Source: Ciborinia camelliae
Lineage: Eukaryota > Ascomycota > Leotiomycetes > Helotiales > Sclerotiniaceae
NCBI GenBank assembly: GCA_025890175.1
Contig: JANPYM010000003.1
Location: forward strand, 1 to 64,000
Length of the DNA stretch: 64,000 bases
Reading direction: 5' to 3'
Under the pieces are notes generated by a model. The model did no database searches, was not told where the DNA came from, and saw only the letters and a program-made list of their open reading frames with translations. Positions 42,695-53,941 of the stretch are shown in pieces (within the stretch, counting starts at the first letter, position 1; each line of letters opens with the position of its first letter). The position numbers were made by a program, and so were the translations under genes.

Positions 42695-43828
42695 TGGAGT
42701 TTGGGTATGGCGTAATAATGCGCGAGTTGACATTCGGTGCATCACATGCACCATGACTGTTGAGTTTTCAGTCATGGGGAAAATAGGGTATGATAATTAC
42801 TACTTCTTGACTTTTAATATTCTCACATATCTTTATCCAAAGACGGATAATACTTCACGACCCTTTACTCTCTAGAATCGATGTTTTTGGGAGCAAAATC
42901 TTTGGCCAATTGTTGGGGCGAAGCTCTGCACCCGGAGAAAGGTATCTTGAGATACATTGATGTACCATAATAAATACAAGGACATTGAAAAAATGACTTT
43001 AAAATAATGTCAGACTGATTTTGTTTCATTTAATCTGCGAAGACTTCTACGTAGCTACTCTGATTGACCTATATTTTCACGACTGCGCCGACACTAGAAT
43101 TTGACAATTTTCTACGCATAAAACTATCAGATAAAAGACGCATGTTCTCTGCGTGCCATTTGCCCTTATCTGTGGAGCTTACAACTTTCTAAATTTCTAG
43201 ATTTCAATAGTCCGGACTGCGGTGCGACAACAAGAGGTGGTTGATTTGAGCCCCATTATGTGTTTTAAGAGTATTAGGTATAATTATCACTGATACATTG
43301 AACCCACTCAGTTTAGTTGATATATGCGGATCATTCCCCATTGAATATTGTATACACCCAAGACTACCGAACCCAATCTAAATATTAACATTCAATTAGG
43401 GTTAGATTTCAAACATGGGCTGCGGCTCGAAATATCAGAGAGGCTGTGAATGGTAGACCCACGTTTCTATGGCAACTCTAAGCTTCCACCAAACAACTAC
43501 TGTACCACTATATGTTAATCAAGAAGCTACTAGAACCCTTTTAACGTGGCAATATTTACTTGAAAAGGAAAGGTTAAACTGTCCTTGTCTAGTGCCCTCC
43601 AGCAGCTTCAAAGACAACCACGGGTACTTCTATCTTACTTGTTTATCGAACCATTGAATCACCCACCCCAAGTACATTCAAAAAGACACATAAATCTACC
43701 AAAGCCATCAAATACCCTTCTCTGATATTCTTTTCCTTTATTCTTTTGCTGCCAAGTTACCCTACCTGTCTAGGAAACTCGAGCTCGCATCACCATCTAC
43801 TATATAGTAAATATAATAGATATCTACG
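42695..43828. other. Intergenic
   Basis: A 62-codon ATG frame at 43469 shows no supporting features. Nothing else seen. Confidence 0.4.
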
Positions 43829-44409
43829 ATGGAAATGAAGAGACCACCGACCGCCAGCCGCGTCGAGTCATATCAGCAAAAAGTCCTCCAAGGCATCACG
43901 GAGATCAATACCAAGATGCAGAAACTTCCAATAGATGATCGCATGGAGTATCTTTCAAATGCCCAGTCATCATTGTCTTTGCGTATTGATGAGGTGAGAG
44001 TCTACATCGAACAACTAAATGCTCCAAATAGGGCACAAGATCTTGCGTATGTAAACTGCTATTATTTTACAAAGTTACAACGGATAATACTGACAATGCT
44101 TTCAGTTCGATGCGTGTTGTTGAACAAGATTTGTTGCGCATTCAAACTCTGATCCAGGATTTGCAACAGAAACACCATCGATCGAAGAATACCAGTCAAA
44201 TCCCAATTCATTCAACAACAGTACGTCGAGAAGAAGCTGAAGATATCTCGCGACCAACAGTCAAGGCCGAGGAAAAGCCTGTCGGTGAGAAATCTGCGAT
44301 CAGAGGTATCCTTCGTCAACCGCGCGAGGAATTCACCAAGGGTTCTTCTTCAATTAGCAGAGGTACCGGCAAAGTCAAGGCAGTGAAACAGAAATTTGAG
44401 CTAAATTAG
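43829..44409 (+). CDS. Small helical/disordered hypothetical protein, 173 aa
   Basis: Exons 43829-44046 and 44106-44409 join as QDLAS-MRVVEQD. The first half is a predicted coiled coil (VLQGITEINTKMQKL, VYIEQL, LLRIQTLIQDLQQK). The second half is polar and disordered with a basic end (GKVKAVKQKFELN). No family recognised. Confidence 0.6.
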
Positions 44410-46231
44410 GGCTTTGATAATACCGGATACTATATACGGAATTTGGGTTTCTTGAAGGAAAGGAGGATTCAGACGAATGGGCTGGGTCAATGGAGATTAC
44501 ATGTGCTTGGTTCCTTTTACCCCAGTCTAGCAGTAATCATTTCAAACTTCCTTCTTTCTTTATTTTACACAGAAATTATGTCGCAGTGATGTTTTTAATC
44601 ATTCCATCATTTTTCACGAACATTTGTACGCAAGAGTTTAAAGATTCTTGTGGCTTCAATTAGTTATTTCAATATTCCAGGTCTGGTAAAGCAATATGTT
44701 AGGGCTCATGCGCACTTGCATGCAGCAATCCACTCCTCTACTCTTCCAATAACCTTTCATTATATACTCTAATGCATTAGTTCTTGTTTATCATTTAGAC
44801 CTCTCTTTGTGGCTCTTGGACTTACTTGCACAAATAGATTAATTGTTCTCGCTTAATATCTGCAGGGAAAATCTCCCCCTTCACAACATACTCTAGCTTA
44901 AGTATATTTAAGTCCCCCCCCTGAATGTGCTGTTATATGTATAAGTGGTCTACTTCTTTTTCTTTTTGACCATCAGATATATATATTATAATCTGGTAAG
45001 GCTATGTGGCAAGATTCTCCACTTTCTAGATTTGTGTTGTTAGGTGGCTGATGTTTTGGCTGGCTCTTTGACAAAGCTACTGGAAAAGATTATAATGTAA
45101 GGAGGAAATAAAATTTCATAGTCTGGAAAAAATATTCTTGGGGGCTGTTACTTCTGAAGCTCTTTGATATCTTGAGTATATTTCAAGAAAAGTTGTCCAA
45201 AGTCATTCAGAGTATATTGCACAAATAATCAATACAAATTTGGCATTCCTTACTTACCTACTCTGAAATTCCCAGGTGATGAAGAGTTTCAAAGGTGACC
45301 AAAAGCAATCAAGTCTTATGGAAATGAGCAAAAATCAATACAATCTCAAAGATGTGACCTGCAGATGCAAATCCGCCAGTAAACTCTTGTTAATATTAAC
45401 GTTTGACTCCAAATGATAAGGGCAAACATTCTTAGGGAGTATAACAAATGGTTCAAACATCTGAAAGACATAAAAGACCAATGGAATGGCATAATCATGT
45501 GTTATAAAGATATATTGAACACAGGCGACCATGGAAATCTGCAGATGCTTGTACCATGGAGTGGGTAGGTTAGGGTTAGTTCAAGTCTGGACCAGCAATA
45601 GTTCATTTGATAGTCATCCTTATGTACCTCTGAGAGTTATATTTGATTGTGTATATAGACATACACACGTAGCAGAGCTAATAAAGTAATTCTTCTTATT
45701 TTAAAAATATGATCGTTGGTGAACTTCAACTTCACTACTTTCAGATGACATAGAGTTATACAAACCTACATCAGCCTATCATACTTTCTCTTAGTTACAA
45801 TGTTGTGAATTTGTACATTCACCACTTTATTCATTATCCTTCTTGCTATGGTCGGAAACCAGTTATCAATGAGCCATAAGGGTAACAAGCTCTGGTTCAT
45901 GAATTTCCGCTAAGTGAATTTTGGTCTGATTTTCATGACTTTCATTGGCTAGGTCTTCATCTGGCTAGATCTTCATCTGGCTGGATCTTTATCTGGCTGG
46001 ATCTTCATGCTTCTGGCTGTAGCTTCATTTGATCTTTTGACGAAAAGTTTTCTATTTAAGAGATCTTGAATATTGAGTAACAGTCCAAATCAATCCATCT
46101 ACATCTAAGACAACACCATCAGAACTGTCTTCAAAAACACAACTACCATATCATCTTTTGATACAGAACCCACAGGAGTCAGGTCTAAAACAAAAACTAT
46201 TCAGTTAGATTATTGTACTCAAGGACTCAAC
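44410..46231. other. Intergenic
   Basis: TATATATATTATA microsatellite near 44980. At 45945-46020 a CTTCATCTGGCTGGAT repeat occurs in four imperfect copies. No gene supported. Confidence 0.45.
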
Positions 46232-46733
46232 ATGTCAGCGCAACATTATACCCAAGAGTTTGAGATGGATTTCGAGAAATACTTAGAGAATCTTCGAGCT
46301 GATCTCTACAAATGGGACCAAGCCATCACCGGTACCATTTCCAACCGAATATTTCGCTCCATCTGGGCACTCAGTAGGTTGCAGTTGAAAATTACTTCCA
46401 TCGAGAGGAAGAGAAATATCCTTGCGAGCAATACCATGATTGCCAAGGCCTATCAAGCTGAGCTCTTAAGGTGAGTTGAACATTACCCAAGAGACGTCGA
46501 AGAACGTACTAATTTTTGATCATCACAGCGAGTACGAGCATATCCTCAGTTTGATGTACCCAATGCTCGAGTGGTTTGAAACCATTAAAGGCGATTATCT
46601 GGATCTACGGGACGCGCTAAAAAATGGCGATTCCAAAACTGCAGAGGAAATCGCGAAAGGGTTGGAGTTAGAGCCCGGAAATATTAGACGGTTGGATATG
46701 AACTGGTATTGTTGCGCCACCCATAATCAATAA
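46232..46733 (+). CDS. Small helical hypothetical protein, 147 aa
   Basis: Exons 46232-46470 and 46529-46733 join as ELLRSEYEHILSLM. The 58-bp intron has a GTGAGT donor, a textbook TACTAAT branch sequence at 46507-46513 and a CACAG acceptor. The protein is helical and charged, with two Trp-containing segments and a Cys pair (WYCCATHNQ) at the end. No family recognised. Confidence 0.6.
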
Positions 46734-49031
46734 TACTCGAGACATCGAATCATTGTTGGCAAGGTAGTAAAGGAGGTATGGGTCATTGCGGAGGAAATTT
46801 GCATCGTGCATTGGGGACATGAGCAGTAAGAGAAAGGCGAAAGCTGTTTATCGTCACTCCCTTGGCACATCTCAACCCGCCAGGTCCAGTGCGCATGGCG
46901 TTTGAATCTTAGGTTATTGTAAGATACATTACGATTATTAACCAAGAAAAACTATCCAATCTACAAGTGCTTCTTGAGCTTTCAACATAGTCGGAATACA
47001 TGCTAGGTGACTAATTAATTCTCTTTGGATACCCACTGATACATCTACTCATCTCATCCGCACATCATCATCCGATAACTCTGAATGTACAAAGCCAGCC
47101 TCAAGACTCACCATAACCAGCCCATTTAAACCAGAAAAGAGTCACTTGAATAGCAACCTCACTTGTACATTCATACATATAGTGTATTCCTGGTTCTAAA
47201 ACCGCAATTAAGTATCCAATTCCTCAAACACTCATGACAATCAAGTAATATAAACCAAATACTACGATCTAGATGAGATATACGCCCCCTAAACAACTCG
47301 GCATCCCATCCCTCTATTCTCAAAACAGAATATCCCATCATACCACCCAATCCAAACATTCTAATATCCATCTAAGCCCAGAGAATACCACCTTATTCAT
47401 TGCCCAACCTTCCCTACCCAATGATTCCTAAAAATGGATAAAAACCAGCATATTACCCTTTCATAGGTATCTAGACCTAACAACAAGGATCTCATTCAAA
47501 TTCAGAGAATATTAGTACTCTGTTATCCAGCATCCTCTCAAATACGCATTTAAATGAATCTATTTCACTCAGCGATGAATGTTTTATTGTATTACATTAC
47601 TAGGATATCTCTATATATCTCTTATCCTGTTACAAGAAAAGAAGAGTGATTTACTACTTATTCCCTACTTTCCCTTAAACAATCGTCACCAACTATGAAT
47701 TGATCTTAAAGATTACATACCTAATTACGCACTCAAAGTTGAGAATCTATAAGGATATCCAAGTTCTCTTGTCGCATCCAACTAACTATGCATTACTGCG
47801 CAGACTCTCAAAATCAATAGTGTTGTATATGAACAAAGAGTTATAATACCAGGAAGAATCTCGATCTATAGATATAAATAGCTAGCGACTAGTATCTCTC
47901 CAGCCTTCAGAATATATCAATATTCAACATCCAATCTTTAGTAAAAACCTCCATAAAGTAGTTCTCTCTCTCTCTCTTATTTATCTCTTTGACTCTTAAA
48001 CCTTCTAAACAATAACCCTTCAGCATCCATGCACCCATCCATCCAACCTAAAACCCAGCCCAAACCACCTTCCTTCCTTATCACCTTCTCTACATCCCTC
48101 TCTAAACTCCCCTCTACCCCTCTCTCTACCCCCATCCTCATCCCCAAATCCCCAAATCCCCAGTCAACCCTTCAACCCTTCAAACTAAACATCCAACATC
48201 CAACATTCAACATTCAACATCTCTCTGATCTACCCCAACAACTACATAAAATTTATAATCTACTCAGACTCCTACCACCCTGTTTTTATTCAAATATCCA
48301 TCCATCCATCCATCCATCCATACACACACACATACACAACCTTATGACCTTTAACCACCGCCCCATTCCATTACTTTCAACCACCTACCCAAGTGATCTC
48401 ACAATAATCCAACCTCAACTACAGCCTCAATTACAACGATAGTCTCAACCAAAATCTCATAGCACACATAACTTCCTTCTCCCTCCCCTTTCCCCACCTC
48501 CCGCTTCTGCCTCTCCCTCTCACCTCCCACCTCCCTTTCCCACCAAACCACCAAACCACCCAAACATATATCTATAAGTAGACCAACCGACTCCCACTTT
48601 CATCAAATATCCCTCCCGTTTACCCCCGTCCTAAACTTCGCCAGCCATCCATCCAGCCACCCACCATTTAATCACCCACTTAAAAATGAAATGCAATCAC
48701 TCCATACGAATTACGTAGGTATATTACCAAAACTCCGCATTAGATGAGATGAGATGAGATATGATAAATAAACCTATATCGGGCGGGTATTTGATATGAT
48801 TGATATGATATGATATGATAAGATAATAGCTAAAAAAAAAAGAGGTCTACCTAGGAGAGGAGAGCTAGCTCCAGAAAATAACGAGATGAATTTATCATAA
48901 CATTCATCAACCCATCAGCTTTTCCCGGATCCCAATTTCATTCCATTTCCCATTTGATATCTCAATCATACAACACAACAATCTTTAGCCTTTAGAAAGT
49001 GCCCATGCCCATGTCAAATATCAAATATCAT
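46734..49031. other. Intergenic, C-rich simple-sequence region
   Basis: Long pyrimidine- and CA-rich stretch with CATC/CCAT repeats (48296-48322), GATGA (48742-48760) and TGATATGATA (48790-48822) microsatellites. A 137-codon frame at 48029-48442 is low-complexity Pro, Ser and His and is not called. Confidence 0.5.
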
Positions 49032-50289
49032 CTACCCCCTCCATTCCGAACCATTGCTCACACCATGACTACCTTCGCCCCGCGGAGGCAGCGTTCCATC
49101 TTCTTCACTCTCATCCCCATCATCATCAAGAATCTTGGCCAACTCATCGGGATCCTTCATCTTCGCATCGCCATCCACATCCGCCGCATCAATCACCCCG
49201 CTCTCCTGGTCATCATATGATGCTCGTCTTTGGCTTTCCCCTGCAAGTACACCTTCATCTGCACTAACCGAGATACCCCTCGCTCCCCATTTGCTACCAT
49301 TGCGTCCCAATTCTGGTCTGCCGTGGCCTGCGGGATTTGCTTCCTCGTCTCCATCATCGTCTTCAGTTCCGACCATATGTTTGTTGCCCAAAACACGGTT
49401 TAACAACCATCCTCTACTTATATCATCTGCATCTACCACCCCTCCATTCCTTAGCTTGACACGTTGTCGAGAATAGTAAACCCAGGCAAAATCAATATAA
49501 AATGCTGTTTGTATGACGCCACCGATAATCGAAATCGCATCTGGTGATCGATCATTGATATCAAGGGATCGCCAGATCCAGTTGATGATGTAAAAGAATC
49601 GATAAGAACCAAGTGTTACGAGATAGTAGGAATCGAGAACTGTAGGAACAGTAGTTTGTCGAAGAAGGAGAAGTTGTGGAAGGATACAGGTTGATTCGAG
49701 AAGGATGGAGAATACCCATAGGACCTAGAATCGTTCTATTAGTACCGCACATTACATGTATTTAGGACATCCGCATACCTCCATAAACCCCCAAGCAAAC
49801 TTCCTCTCAAATATCATCATCAAAATCGGTGCCAACACAGCACTTCCCACAAAACAAAGACCACCCAACTTCCAAGCCTTTTCACGTTCCCTCGTTCGGG
49901 CATATACTCGTAACATAAGAAATAGGATATAGAGGGAAGAACCGATATAGAAGATCTTCAGGGTGAAGTTCCACAGGATGAAATAACCCGAAAAGAGGTC
50001 GAGATAGCGAGTTATGAAGACCATAGCATAGAGGGATTGAGTGATGAGAGAGACACCTTGTTGGCTATTAGAACGATGAACATTTTACACATTTTATGGA
50101 GTTGGCAGGAGGAATACCTTCGGCAGATGAGTTCCTGTGGATTGCGTATATGAGGATACATTTTGAGAGGGTATGAGAGATATCTCCCAGTATGCGGAAG
50201 AACTAGAGGGTGTCAATAGATATAAGGCAGGAGACGGAAGGGGAGCTTTGGATGCGCTCGAGGAGTGACATTACATTGAAGCCAGCCAT
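49032..50289 (-). CDS. ERD2: KDEL receptor (ER lumen protein-retaining receptor), 356 aa
   Basis: Exons are 50289-50275, 50202-50118, 50056-49779 and 49724-49032, all GT..AG with frame closure. The fold is the seven-helix Erd2 type: NFFRILGDISHTLSK at the start, TRYLDLF at 49-55 (Arg50 and Asp53 match the ligand-site Arg and Asp of the human receptor), LESTCILPQL, and RFFYIINWIWR. Erd2 retrieves HDEL/KDEL cargo from the Golgi in COPI vesicles. The family is normally about 210-220 residues. Here about 130 extra residues follow the last helix, strongly acidic and Gly/Ser-rich (for example KILDDDGDESEEDG), with no dilysine end. The first exon encodes only MAGFN. Confidence 0.88.
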
Positions 50290-50935
50290 TTTTTATGTTT
50301 GTATAGGTAGGTTAGCTCCCAACCAAACTGTTGCAGAGGTTCGTGGTGAGAGGGGTGGGATATGTGGTCGAAGAAGTGTGAAAGCTGCGGTATGAAGCAG
50401 ATTACGCGTCGTCGCGGGCGTTATGCGACAGTAAGGTGCATTGCCGTCTTCTCAAACTGGTAGATGGGTAACGTCGAGTTGGGAAATCCAAATGATGGCT
50501 TATTTATTTCAACCCTCAAAGACGAAGATCAAATCAATAAGGTGGTGACAGTTTGATTGTGTTATGTACATGAAAAACAGGGGAATGTTGTAACAAGCTT
50601 TCATGTTGTTCCAGGTTCCAGGTGTTCCCCAGCTTCGGCGATTTTACTGTGGCTAGTGAACCAAATTGTGGCTGAAGCTTGTGGCAGCTGTTATCTGCTC
50701 CCCTACGAGTATAAATCAATTGATGGATGTTATTAGTGAAGTACCTACTTACCTATCTACATAGCATTTATATTTCCATCATTTCTCAATCTTGAGGAAT
50801 TGAATATGAATATTTGTTGACATATAAAATCTAGGGTTTCGTATCAATGCCGACCTCGAATCATCGACGGACCTGCCCACCTATAAAGGATACAACGAAA
50901 TACTACGTAAGTAGGTATCTAGGTTATGTACAAAG
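50290..50935. other. Intergenic
   Basis: No supported gene. Confidence 0.4.
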
Positions 50936-52654
50936 TTATCTGACATATACAATCTCCCACAATGCCCTCACTACAGATAATCCTCCACCTTGAGTCTCTA
51001 CAGTTCTTCCTCTGCCTCGATCGTTGAGATCTTCTATCCCAATGCGATCATGGTCTCCATCTTCACGATATCCAAGAATCTTTTTCCCTTTCACTTCTTT
51101 GGGATATTTCTCACCCATCCATTCCGTGTTCTTAGGGACTCCCATATTCCGATAGTCTATGGCCTCTCCTGACATTCGATCCGGTGTATCATCCCTATAA
51201 GTATCAAGCGCGGTTGGTGCACCCCACCACATTCCAAATCTCCCTTCTGCATCCCGAGTATTCAATGCTGCCTCCGCATTTCGTCTTATCCAGCTTGCAT
51301 ACCTCGAGCACCTGCCAGTGTGCCATTCTCTGTCTAGCTTTAAAGTTTCTTCAGTTCCTGCGTAAGGTTTCTTTGGTAAATCGCTACAGAATGCAGTCAG
51401 ATGATGAAAGAATATGCCCTTGAAAGTCTGTCCATCTTGAGAACAGAAACCAAGTGAGTCGCAAGCTTCTTCTAGTATTCCATTTCTACCCAAACCATAC
51501 CATTTTGCCAAAGAGGAACCATCTTTAGGCGGTGGTGAAATGACAACATCATGCTTCAAATCGTAACCTGTGGCGGCAATAACATCCGATATGAGTTTAT
51601 GACCGTCCTCAAGATATGATCTTGCGGCAGTTGCATCATACAAACCTCGCTGCCCAGTTAGCAGAACGCCTTGGTTGTAGGTATACACCATCTCATTTCG
51701 AGAATCGCAGCGGGTATTGTGACCACCAGAAAGATTTGAGATATGATAACCATCGACGTATAATCCTTGAGAATCAGTCATATTCGAACCGTTCAGCCAT
51801 TTGTACGCTTCAACAGCTGCTTTCAGATACTTCGCATCGCGAGGTGGATATACGGAGTTTGAAACCATAAACGGAGATTGGTTAGAATCTCCAGGAAAAT
51901 ATAGATACATCGATATCGAAGCAGCGATATAGAGTTCATTGGTGATGGCATTCTTGTATGCCAGAAGGTAAGGAGACCAAATCATCCCACCACCACAGAG
52001 AGTAGTATCCCATCCTTGTGATGCCAATTCCCAAAAGAGCCGTGCACGATGTGCAAAAGCAGGTTTATATTGTTTTCCGTACCATTCTGGTTGAGAGAAA
52101 TTCGAGTAATGTAATTCGGAGTGTAGGTCAATGAATTTTACCGTCTCCAACCACCCAAGAACCACCCATAACATATCATCATAAGCTTGTTGTCGTAAAG
52201 AGAAAGCATCCTGGCCAAAATAAAACCCAATTACTTCAGCAAAGTATTGGTTGATAATATTTTCGTTCGTCTTTGGTGAAGAGAGTGCATAGAAGGACTT
52301 TGTGAGAGTGGTAAGGGCACCGGCGACATAGGTCCCAACCACAGCTGATGTCCAGTCAATTCCTGTTGGATAAAGGCCCTGCCAGGTCGCAAAGTATTCC
52401 TCTTGTAGCACGTCCAGCGCGCCAACCATTGCCGGTAGGATTTTTGAATCTTTAGGCTTTAGGGGCTTTTGAGGATGCCCGCTCGTTGTGATATATTCAT
52501 TATTCGTAAGTGGTCGTTGAGTTTGATCATTCTGTCGCACAACGTCGTCTGATCTCGCAGATACGCCAATTGAAAAAAACAGGCCGCAGAAGAAGCACAG
52601 CAGTAGTAAAGACATGCGCAGTCGTATATCGGTAACAATTGAGAAGGAAATCAT
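50936..52654 (-). CDS. Secreted GH76 alpha-1,6-mannanase-like protein, 572 aa
   Basis: I chose the ATG at 52654 (MISFSIVTDIRLR) because it places a signal peptide (SLLLLCFFCGLFFSIGVSA) close to the N-terminus; an in-frame ATG at 52717 would add 21 residues. Glycoside hydrolase family 76 marks: the catalytic Asp pair in AYDDMLWVV (about 159-160), WDTTLCGGGMIWSPY (about 215-229) and the YTYNQGVLLTGQRGLYDAT block. Family members cleave alpha-1,6-mannan or, as Dfg5/Dcw1, transfer GPI-mannoproteins into the wall. No C-terminal GPI signal is seen (it ends EIVYVR), so a soluble secreted enzyme is more likely. Single exon. Confidence 0.85.
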   Translation of the reverse strand: MISFSIVTDIRLRMSLLLLCFFCGLFFSIGVSARSDDVVRQNDQTQRPLTNNEYITTSGHPQKPLKPKDSKILPAMVGALDVLQEEYFATWQGLYPTGIDWTSAVVGTYVAGALTTLTKSFYALSSPKTNENIINQYFAEVIGFYFGQDAFSLRQQAYDDMLWVVLGWLETVKFIDLHSELHYSNFSQPEWYGKQYKPAFAHRARLFWELASQGWDTTLCGGGMIWSPYLLAYKNAITNELYIAASISMYLYFPGDSNQSPFMVSNSVYPPRDAKYLKAAVEAYKWLNGSNMTDSQGLYVDGYHISNLSGGHNTRCDSRNEMVYTYNQGVLLTGQRGLYDATAARSYLEDGHKLISDVIAATGYDLKHDVVISPPPKDGSSLAKWYGLGRNGILEEACDSLGFCSQDGQTFKGIFFHHLTAFCSDLPKKPYAGTEETLKLDREWHTGRCSRYASWIRRNAEAALNTRDAEGRFGMWWGAPTALDTYRDDTPDRMSGEAIDYRNMGVPKNTEWMGEKYPKEVKGKKILGYREDGDHDRIGIEDLNDRGRGRTVETQGGGLSVVRALWEIVYVR

Positions 52655-53382
52655 GATTGAGGGTTCTCCTCTGGTGGAATGGGAACAATATGTACTGTAG
52701 GTATGAAATGGGAACAAACCAAAAATGATGAGAATAGAAAAAAAAAGGATCTCTCTGTCCCTTTAATCAAGGAGGAAACGAAGACATTTGCATTCAATAA
52801 AATAAGAAACCGACAATGAAGTGTTCACGAGGATCTTTACAAAGGGAAGAAATCATCAACGGACGGATCAGAAATGATTTCGAAGTTCTGGTCGGGAGAG
52901 GTCAACAGGACTCGTGTTCCTGGTCTGGTCTTGGAGTAGTGCCAATGCCAAGACAACTTTTACCTTTTCGGGGATAGTTGAAACAAATGGTGGAGGCGCG
53001 GGGTTTTATCATGTGATCATGTGTCTTTCGGAGAATTTTCTCTTTTCAGCTTGACTCTTCTTTCCTTGTCATTTGGAAGAAACCAATGTTGGGAGGCATG
53101 ATAAATGAAGTCACAGCTACATTGTCATCTTCATTGTCATGTTCATGGGAATAGTATCATTTCCATTTAACGTACAACAATGAGGTTGCGATTGACGATA
53201 CACTTCTGCCCCCGTGGCTTCTTGTCCTTCAGTTCACCTAGGAAATCTCAAGTATCGCTCCGACCAACTCCAGACACACCACTAATTATATACCCAACAC
53301 CACAACGCCATTTCCGCTAAGTATTCATGCAAATTTGAAAGGAAGTATTTCGATGCGTGTCGAGTGCCACGCGTTGAAAGTC
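52655..53382. other. Intergenic, GH76 promoter side
   Basis: Includes the presumed GH76 promoter, with A-rich DNA at 52735-52750. No gene supported. Confidence 0.4.
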
Positions 53383-53941
53383 TCACAAGCCGGGGACTTG
53401 ATGACCTAGGTAGTTTCAGTTGTCAGTGGCATCCTCGCAATGACATTACGATAATCACTTACGACCAAGAGGCTTGGCCCTCTTATAAATATTGTTCGCT
53501 TGTCCTTGTCGAACTTTCAAGGCTTTCGCTCTGTATCACACACAGATCAGTGTCTTGTACTCGATATAAATTCAAAGTTTGGATGACTGACTGTGCTTCC
53601 ATCTCCAACTTGAGTTGTCTCATGTGCTCTCTTGCCTCTGCCACTGCCTCTCTAGCATTGATCAATGCTCTATCGGCCTCTCTCTCCATTTGTTCTGCAT
53701 TGATAATCCTTTGCTCTGCGGCTGCAATCACTGGATCTTGAGCGTCTCGATTCTTATGTAAGAATCCGCGATTGCGAGTACCGCTTTGAGATGGAGTTGA
53801 GGAGACTGTAGACATGGATCGTTCGGATGGTGAGATGGATTCAGCATGGTTACGGTGGAATAGGGATGAGCTGCGCTTTGGTGGTTCTTCCACGACTGGC
53901 TCTGGCTCATGTTCTTCTTGATGACGACCGAAGAGAGGCAT
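53383..53941 (-). CDS. Small coiled-coil protein of a fungal MPLFGR-type family, 146 aa
   Basis: Three exons (53941-53592, 53530-53463 and 53405-53383) give MPLFGRHQEEHEPE..., a Ser-rich basic middle and a long helix (AAEQRIINAEQMEREADRAL). The helix continues across the first intron as EAQAKALKVRQGQANNIYKR and ends AKPLGRHQVPGL. The intron at 53531-53591 moves the frame away from an apparent early end. The last 23-bp exon relies on a perfect GTAAGT donor and CTAG acceptor; without it the protein would end GRK. Coiled-coil function unknown; I associate the start and LGRH end with small conserved ascomycete proteins, from memory only. Confidence 0.6.

Noticed and set aside
48029..48442. 137-codon frame rich in Pro, Ser, His and Thr
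   Set aside because: Lies in a C-rich simple-repeat region; codon pattern follows the repeats.
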